From Actinomycetota bacterium (GTDB lineage Bacteria; Actinomycetota; UBA4738; CADDZG01; WHSQ01): 10,974 nucleotides of DNA. The number at the start of each line of letters is the position of its first letter. Within the stretch, counting starts at the first letter, position 1. Positions 6,397 through 10,974 of this stretch are shown here, piece after piece. The position numbers were made by a program, and so were the translations under genes. Under the pieces are notes generated by a model. The model was given only the letters and a program-made list of their open reading frames with translations, did no database searches and was not told where the DNA came from. The stretch lies in assembly GCA_030448085.1 (NCBI GenBank), contig JAUJNU010000054.1, positions 1 through 10,974 on the forward strand. Reading direction: 5' to 3'.

Positions 6397-7057
6397 ATGC
6401 CGAATCGACCCATCCCCGAGGCGACCGTCGCAGGCTCCTCTCTACCTGCGCTCTCTCCTCGACCTCGCAGAGGACAGGGGACAGCTGACTGTTTCCTCGA
6501 GGAGCTGGCCCGGTTGGCGGGCGTCAACGCAGCGAAGGTTCGCAGGACCTCTCTTATCTCGGCTCCTACGGCACCCGGGGCGTGGGCTACGACATCGAGT
6601 ACCTCCTCTACCAGATCAGCCGGGAGCTGGGCCTCACACAGGACTGGGCCCGACGGCGCTGGTCGGCATCAGGAACCTCGGGCGGGCCCTTGCCTCGTAC
6701 AAGGGCTTCGGCTTGGCGCAGCTTTCGGATCATGGCCCTGTTCGACGTCGACGAGAGCGTCATCGGAACCAAGGTCGACGATCTCGAGGTGAGCACCTCG
6801 ACGACCTGAAGGAGGTCGTCACCGAGCAGGAGATCTCGATCGGGATCATCGCAACGCCCCCGGTGGCGGCGCAGGAGGTTGCCGAACGTCTGGGCACGGG
6901 CGTCAAGTCGATCCTGAACTTCGCACCGGGTGTCGTAGTCCTGCCCCCCGACGTGAACGTGAGGAAGGTGGACCTCTCGATAGAGCTTCAGATCCTTTCC
7001 TTCTACCAACAGCGCACGCAGGCCATAGCCGCTGCTCGAGCGGCGGCCACCACCTAG
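6397..7057 (+). CDS. rex: Redox-sensing transcriptional repressor Rex, frame broken by about 6 shifts
   Basis: Rex represses respiratory and heme genes and leaves DNA when NADH rises. The pieces, joined, give the N-terminal winged helix (IPEATVA, LYLRSLLDLAEDRGQLTVSS, EELARLAGVNAAKVR, DLSYLGSYGTRGVGYD), then the Rossmann domain (ALVGIRNLGRALASYKGF, FRIMALFDVDESVIGTKV, ISIGIIATPPVAAQEVAERL) and the typical end (ILNFAPGVVVLPPDVNVR, VDLSIELQILSFYQQR). Shifts lie near 6433, 6499, 6544, 6654, 6718 and 6790. One dropped A near 6544 restores the family motif VRKDLSYLG. The NAD-loop reads GIRNLG where the family usually has GxGNLG; this may be real or another base error. The restored length is about 220 residues, normal for Rex. 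It starts 22 bases after its probable operator and is followed by hemA after 17 bases. Confidence 0.85.
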
Positions 7058-7061
7058 ACCC

Positions 7062-7066
7062 GAGGT
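7062..7066 (+). promoter_or_regulatory. Ribosome binding site of hemA
   Basis: GAGGT lies eight bases before the ATG at 7075, just after the rex stop. It supports this hemA start, which gives the expected family N terminus LVAVGLNFRS. Confidence 0.5.
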
Positions 7067-7074
7067 AAGTAAGG

Positions 7075-8355
7075 ATGAGATCGCTAGCCTTGGTCGCGGT
7101 CGGCCTCAACTTCCGCTCCCGTGTCCTTGCTGGAGCGTCTATCGATCGACGAGGACAGCCTTCCGAAGGCGCTGCATCAACTTGGGACGTACGAGCACAC
7201 CGTCGAGGGCGTCATCTTGTCGACCTGCAACAGGACTGAGGTCTATGCCGCCGTCACGAAGTTCCACGGTGGCGTGCAGGACGTCCGCAACCTCTTCGCC
7301 GAGTTCTGCCACGTCGCCCGAGGACTTCGCCGACCACCTGTACACGTACCACGACGAGGGCGCGTTGCGGCATCTGTTCAAGGTCTCGTCAGGGATCGAT
7401 TCCATGATCGTGGGCGAGTCCGAGATCCTGGGGCAGGTGAGGCGGGCGTTCGCCGTCGCCGCGAAGAGGGCTCGGCGGCAGGCTTCTCAGCGCCGCCTTC
7501 CGGCACGGGCTGCGCGTCGGCAAGAGGGTGCGGAACAGGACATCCATCGGCCGGAACCCCGCCTCGGTCAGCTCGGCAGCCGTCGAGCGAGCGCCTCGCT
7601 CGCGATCGCTCGCTCGGAGACAAGAAGATCGTTGTCGCGCCGGCCAAGATGGGCGGCCAGGCCAACGGGCTCTGGCGGATGCGGGGGGCCAGGACCTCGT
7701 CGTCGTGAACCGGACCGAAGCGGAGCAGCTGGCGACTCTGTTCGGCGCTGACTCCCGCTCCATTCGAAGAGCTGCCTTCCGTGCTCGCGGGAAGCCGACA
7801 TCGTCATCTGCTCCACCACGGCCCCCGGTGTGGTCATCGATCGTCCGATGCTGGAGGGCGAGAGCCGGACGAGGCCGCAGCGGCCGACGGTCGTCATCGA
7901 CATCGCGGTGCCGCGTGACGTCGATCCTGCAGCCTTCCGAGGTGCCGGGCGTGGAGCTGTGTGACATCGACGACCTGGGGGCAGTGGTGGGGGTAAAGCT
8001 CGGCGCCCGCCTCGCGGAGTTGCCGAAAGCAGAGTCCATCATCGTCGGCGAGATCGACCGGTTCCTCGAGAGGCAGCGGCGGGCGGAGCTCGCTCCCACC
8101 ACCTCTGCGCTCGTTTCCTCTGCCGAGTCGATCAGGCTCGCCGAGCTCGAGCGCGTGCGGCGCGGGCTCGAGGGGCTGACCCCGGAGCAGCATGCGCTCG
8201 TCGACCACCTCTCCCGCAGGCTCGTCGCGAAGATGCTCCATACGCCCATAAAGAACGCGAAGGACCTCGCCAACTCCCAGCAAGGGCATCTCTACCTGGG
8301 GGTGCTTCGCGAGCTCTTCGAGCTTGATGAGGACGTCCAGGACGAGCTCGATTAG
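7075..8355 (+). CDS. hemA: Glutamyl-tRNA reductase, frame broken by about 10 shifts in its first two thirds
   Basis: HemA reduces glutamyl-tRNA with NADPH, the first committed step of C5-pathway tetrapyrrole synthesis. Pieces give VAVGLNFRS, SLLERLSIDEDSLPKAL, the catalytic-cysteine motif VILSTCNRTEVYA (Cys codon 7226-7228), LFKVSSGIDSMIVGESEILGQVRRAF, FRHGLRVGKRVRNRTSIGR, ASVSSAAVERA, LADAGGQDLVVVNRTEAEQ, DIVICSTTAPG and VVIDIAVPRDVDP. From about 7936 the frame is clean to the stop, covering the dimerisation domain. Shifts lie near 7119, 7309, 7465, 7486, 7590, 7613, 7665, 7762, 7790 and 7934. At 7635-7652 the expected NADPH loop GAGKMGG reads APAKMGG; one missing G and one extra C nine bases apart would explain it. 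The restored length of about 426 residues is normal. The gene is probably functional in the organism. Confidence 0.87.
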
Positions 8356-9289
8356 GGCACCCCTCAGGATCGCAACGCGCGGCTCCCGGCTGGCACTCGT
8401 GCAGTCGGAGATGGTGGCGCAACTCGTGCGCGGGGCTCGCCCCGATGTCGATGTCGAGCTCGTTACGATCTCGACGCGAGGAGATAGGGACCAACGCCCG
8501 TTCACCGAGATCGGTGGCAAGGGCCTGTTCACCAACGAGGTGGAACGAGCCGTGATGGAGGGGGCGGCCGACGTGGCCGTTCACTCTGCGAAGGACCTGA
8601 CCGCCGAGATCGCGCCGGGATGCGCTCTCGTATGCGTCCCGTCGAGGGCTCCCGTGGAGGACGTCGTCGTAGGCGGGGAGGGTTCGTCCGGTGAAGAGCG
8701 GCTCGGCTCCCTTCCTCCGGGTGCGAGGGTCGGTACCTCCAGCCTCAGGCGACGCTCGCTCCTTGCGGAAGCCCGGCCCGACCTCGACGTCGTCGACCTG
8801 CGCGGGAACCTCGACACACGCCTTGCGAAGGTCGAGCGGGGCGAGGTGGATGTGGCGGTGTTGGCGGCCGCCGGGCTCGAACGCCTCGGTCTCTTGCAGG
8901 AGGTGGGGGGCGCGGTCCTTGCCTCCGACTGGTGGGTTCCCGCTCCTGCTCAGGGCGCGATAGCCGTCGAGGCGCTCATCGAAAGGGAAGACATAACGGA
9001 GCTCTTCCGGGGGCTCGGTGACGACGTGACGAGAGCCGAGATCTCGTGCGAGCGGTCCTTCTCCGGCAGGCTCGAAGGGAGCTGCTCGGTGCCCCTTGGC
9101 TGTTCCGCCCGGTGGGCCGAGGGACGCCTCGTCGTGAACGGGTTCCTGGGTCTCCCCGACGGGTCGTACAACATCAGGGATCGCATCTCCGGCCCCCTGG
9201 GCGACGCGGTCTCCTTGGGGACCGAGCTGGCCGAGGCGATAGCCCAGGGCGGGGGGGAAGACATCCTCGAGCAGCTGAGGGAGGAGTGA
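8327..9289 (+). CDS. hemC: Porphobilinogen deaminase (hydroxymethylbilane synthase)
   Basis: HemC joins four porphobilinogens into hydroxymethylbilane on a covalent dipyrromethane cofactor. The 320-residue protein is intact: LRIATRGSRLALVQ (13-26), FTEIGGKGLFTNEVE (59-73), VHSAKD with catalytic D90 (85-90), GTSSLRRRSLL (136-146), RGNLDTRLAKVERG (159-172), PAPAQGAIAVE (205-215), and the cofactor-binding C253 in GSCSVPLG. I chose ATG 8327, overlapping hemA by 29 bases. A TTG sits three bases upstream, and no other usual start codon occurs before the conserved LRIATRGS, so the true start may be non-canonical or nearer. There is no clear Shine-Dalgarno site, which fits translational coupling to hemA. 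The hemD start overlaps the stop codon. Confidence 0.94.
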   Translation: MRTSRTSSIRAPLRIATRGSRLALVQSEMVAQLVRGARPDVDVELVTISTRGDRDQRPFTEIGGKGLFTNEVERAVMEGAADVAVHSAKDLTAEIAPGCALVCVPSRAPVEDVVVGGEGSSGEERLGSLPPGARVGTSSLRRRSLLAEARPDLDVVDLRGNLDTRLAKVERGEVDVAVLAAAGLERLGLLQEVGGAVLASDWWVPAPAQGAIAVEALIEREDITELFRGLGDDVTRAEISCERSFSGRLEGSCSVPLGCSARWAEGRLVVNGFLGLPDGSYNIRDRISGPLGDAVSLGTELAEAIAQGGGEDILEQLREE

Positions 9290-10098
9290 GCGAGGGCGCT
9301 CTCGTCGGCGTGAGGGTCGTCGTGACAAGGCCGTCGGGGCAAGCAGGCGGATTGGCTGAAGCCCTTCGATCCAAGGGGGCTGATGTGATCCTGTTCCCGA
9401 CGATCGCGATCACCGACCCGTCGTCCTGGGAGCTCGCCGACGCCGCGGCAGCGCGCCTCGGCTCGTATGCCTGGGTTGTCTTCACGAGCCAGAACGCCGT
9501 TGAGGGCCTCCTCCGTCGGCTTCAGGATCGTGGCGGCATCGAGGGCCTCGCCGGAGCGCGTATAGCCGCGGTTGGGAGCGCGACGCGAAAGGCTCTCGCC
9601 GAAGCGGACCTCGAGGTGCATCTCGTGCCCGAGGAGTTCACCTCCGCCTCTCTTGTGGAGGCCATGGGGGCCGGTGACGGACGAGTGCTCGTTCCCCGGG
9701 CCGAAGAGGTGCCGCCGGGCCTCGGGGAGGGGCTCGCGAGCGCCGGGTGGTCGGTAGACGCGGCCCCCGTCTACAGGACGATCACGGCCCCGGCGACGCC
9801 CGCCGATGTGGTTGCCCTCTGGAGCGATGGCTTCGAGGCGGTCACTTTCACGAGCGGCTCGACGGTGAGGGGATTCTGCGAGATCTGTGAGCGAGCCGCC
9901 GATTCTCTGCCCCCCGGGGGGCTCGCTCCGGCAGTTGCATGTATCGGCCCCGAGACTGCGGAGGTCGCGGCGTCCCTTGGCCTGCGTGTGGACGTGATCG
10001 CCTCGCCGCACACGTCGCAGGGCCTCGCGGTCGGCCTCGCCCGGCATTTCGCCGGCGGGGTGGTGTCACTCCCGAACAGTGGGACGATAGACAGATGA
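9286..10098 (+). CDS. hemD: Uroporphyrinogen-III synthase
   Basis: HemD closes hydroxymethylbilane to uroporphyrinogen III while inverting ring D. The family is poorly conserved, so the call rests on the two-lobed pattern plus position. The first and last segments form one lobe (VRVVVTRPSGQAGGLAEAL at 9-27 and VYRTI at 162-166); the middle forms the other (WVVFTSQNAVEGL 63-75, ARIAAVGSATRKAL 91-104, RVLVPRAE 133-140, AVTFTSGSTVRGF 185-197, ACIGPETAEVAASLG 218-232). Y163 matches the conserved tyrosine. The GTG start at 9286 overlaps the hemC stop as GTGA, after a purine-rich GAGGGAGGAG. The 270-residue protein stands alone, with no CobA/SUMT methyltransferase fusion, which is found in some actinobacteria. 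It overlaps hemB as ATGA. Confidence 0.9.
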   Translation: MSEGALVGVRVVVTRPSGQAGGLAEALRSKGADVILFPTIAITDPSSWELADAAAARLGSYAWVVFTSQNAVEGLLRRLQDRGGIEGLAGARIAAVGSATRKALAEADLEVHLVPEEFTSASLVEAMGAGDGRVLVPRAEEVPPGLGEGLASAGWSVDAAPVYRTITAPATPADVVALWSDGFEAVTFTSGSTVRGFCEICERAADSLPPGGLAPAVACIGPETAEVAASLGLRVDVIASPHTSQGLAVGLARHFAGGVVSLPNSGTIDR

Positions 10099-10974
10099 GC
10101 TCCTTTCCTTCGTATCGCCCTCGGAGGCTTCGTCGGACCGCCGCTCTACGAGGAGCCTTCAACGAGACCTCGCTCAGCCCCTCGGACCTGATCGCCCCCC
10201 TCTTCATCAAGGAGGGGCTGGCCGAGCCTCAGCCGATCGGATCGATGCCTGGCCATCAGCAGCAGACCCTCGAGTCGGCGCGTAAGGAGGCGCGCGAGCT
10301 GAGTGAGCTCGGCATCGCAGGGTTCATCGTCTTCGGCATCCCGCAGCGCAAGGACGCAACGGGGTCGGAGGCATGGAACCCCAACGGCATCGTTCAACGC
10401 GCCATCAGCGCCTTGAAGGAGGAGCTGGGGGACGAGACGGTGATCATCGCCGATCTCTGCCTCTGCGAGTACACCGACCACGGCCATTGCGGGATCCTCG
10501 ATCCCGGTGCTTCTGTCGCGAACGACCCGACGATCGAGGCGTACGGGCACATCGCCGTGTCTCAAGCGGCGGCAGGAGCGGACATCCTCGCCCCTTCGGG
10601 GATGATGGACGGCCAGGTCCGGGCGATACGAGCCGCCCTCGACTCGTCCGGTCATCCGGAGACGCCGATCCTTTCCTATGCCTGCAAGTACTCCTCGAGC
10701 TTCTACGGCCCGTTCCGCGAGGCGGCGGAGGGGGCGCCGCAGTTCGGGGACAGGCGCTCCTACCAGCAGGACCCGGGGAACGTCGAAGAGTCTCTGCGGG
10801 AGGCGGCGCTCGACATCGCCGAGGGGGCCGACGCCGTGATGGTCAAGCCGGCGCTCGGCTATCTCGACGTCCTGAGGCAGGTGAAGGACCGCTTTGGGTA
10901 TCCGATGACCGCGTACAACGTCTCGGGCGAGTACTCGATGCTGATGGCAGCGGCGGAGCGCGGGTGGCTCGACG
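10095..10974 (+). CDS. hemB: Delta-aminolevulinic acid dehydratase (porphobilinogen synthase), 3' partial
   Basis: HemB condenses two 5-aminolevulinate molecules into porphobilinogen, the substrate of HemC. The window holds 293 codons of a protein usually about 320-340 residues long, so only the last few tens are missing. Seen motifs are RLRRTAALRG (11-20), LIAPLFIKEG (32-41), the zinc-site cysteines C122, C124 and C132 in DLCLCEYTDHGHCG, active-site lysine K198 in SYACKYSSSFYGPFR, the Schiff-base lysine K251 in VMVKPALGYLD, and YNVSGEYSML (274-283). The three cysteines place it in the zinc-dependent type rather than the magnesium type. Its ATG overlaps the hemD stop (ATGA), so translation is probably coupled. 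In pathway order the enzyme acts before HemC although it is encoded last. Confidence 0.96.
   Translation, partial: MSSFPSYRPRRLRRTAALRGAFNETSLSPSDLIAPLFIKEGLAEPQPIGSMPGHQQQTLESARKEARELSELGIAGFIVFGIPQRKDATGSEAWNPNGIVQRAISALKEELGDETVIIADLCLCEYTDHGHCGILDPGASVANDPTIEAYGHIAVSQAAAGADILAPSGMMDGQVRAIRAALDSSGHPETPILSYACKYSSSFYGPFREAAEGAPQFGDRRSYQQDPGNVEESLREAALDIAEGADAVMVKPALGYLDVLRQVKDRFGYPMTAYNVSGEYSMLMAAAERGWLD

Noticed and set aside
5604..8355. True pseudogenes of ccdA, rex and hemA
   Set aside because: Motifs survive in every piece, breaks are single-base type and stop sharply at about 7936, and hemC, hemD and hemB remain intact, so a functioning pathway is expected. Sequence error is likelier.
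1..10974. Mobile element, CRISPR array, defence or biosynthetic cluster
   Set aside because: No transposase, integrase, terminal repeats, repeat-spacer pattern or toxin/nuclease genes are visible. The genes are housekeeping, regulatory or secreted types.

Overview
The window is high-GC DNA of bacterial chromosome type. It most likely comes from an actinobacterium (Actinomycetota). The strongest sign is the gene order rex-hemA-hemC-hemD-hemB, known from Streptomyces and relatives. It is headed here by a Rex/CRP-type operator and what looks like a leaderless promoter. The secreted protein at the left edge also has domains common in uncultured actinobacteria. The exact lineage cannot be read from the sequence. 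I see no mobile element, CRISPR array, rRNA or tRNA.

Layout. Bases 2-1141 (+) hold the C-terminal part of a secreted, cysteine-containing, calcium-motif protein, cut by the left edge. A shared hairpin terminator (1160-1205) separates it from a convergent minus-strand pair: a sugar-phosphate isomerase/epimerase-like TIM barrel (1611-2438) followed by a single-domain CheY-like response regulator (1220-1600). A 306-base divergent intergenic region (2439-2744) contains a terminator-like hairpin and several palindromes. An acyl-CoA synthetase (2745-4235, +) then converges on, and overlaps by 38 bases, a Crp/Fnr-family regulator (4198-4896, -).

From 5063 to the right edge everything is on the plus strand and concerns cytochrome c and heme. 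A TlpA/ResA-like thiol-disulfide reductase (5063-5611) overlaps a CcdA-type membrane electron carrier (5604-6344); together they would keep the cytochrome c heme-attachment cysteines reduced. Next come an operator/promoter (6357-6389), the NADH/NAD+ sensor rex (6397-7057), and the C5-pathway tetrapyrrole genes hemA, hemC, hemD and hemB. The last four are tightly coupled: a 29-base overlap if hemC starts at its ATG, then a GTGA and an ATGA overlap. hemB runs off the right edge at codon 293. The logic is redox-controlled heme supply beside a heme-protein maturation pair.

The main anomaly is that ccdA, rex and hemA cannot be read in one frame. About 23 single-base-type frame changes lie between about 5680 and 7935, while every gene outside that stretch is intact. 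In each piece the family motifs survive. I therefore read this as a patch of poor base quality or uncorrected consensus rather than gene decay. The three genes are annotated as whole genes with broken frames. I found no convincing new biological system; the most interesting biology is the operator in front of rex and the Crp-like regulator that could compete for it.
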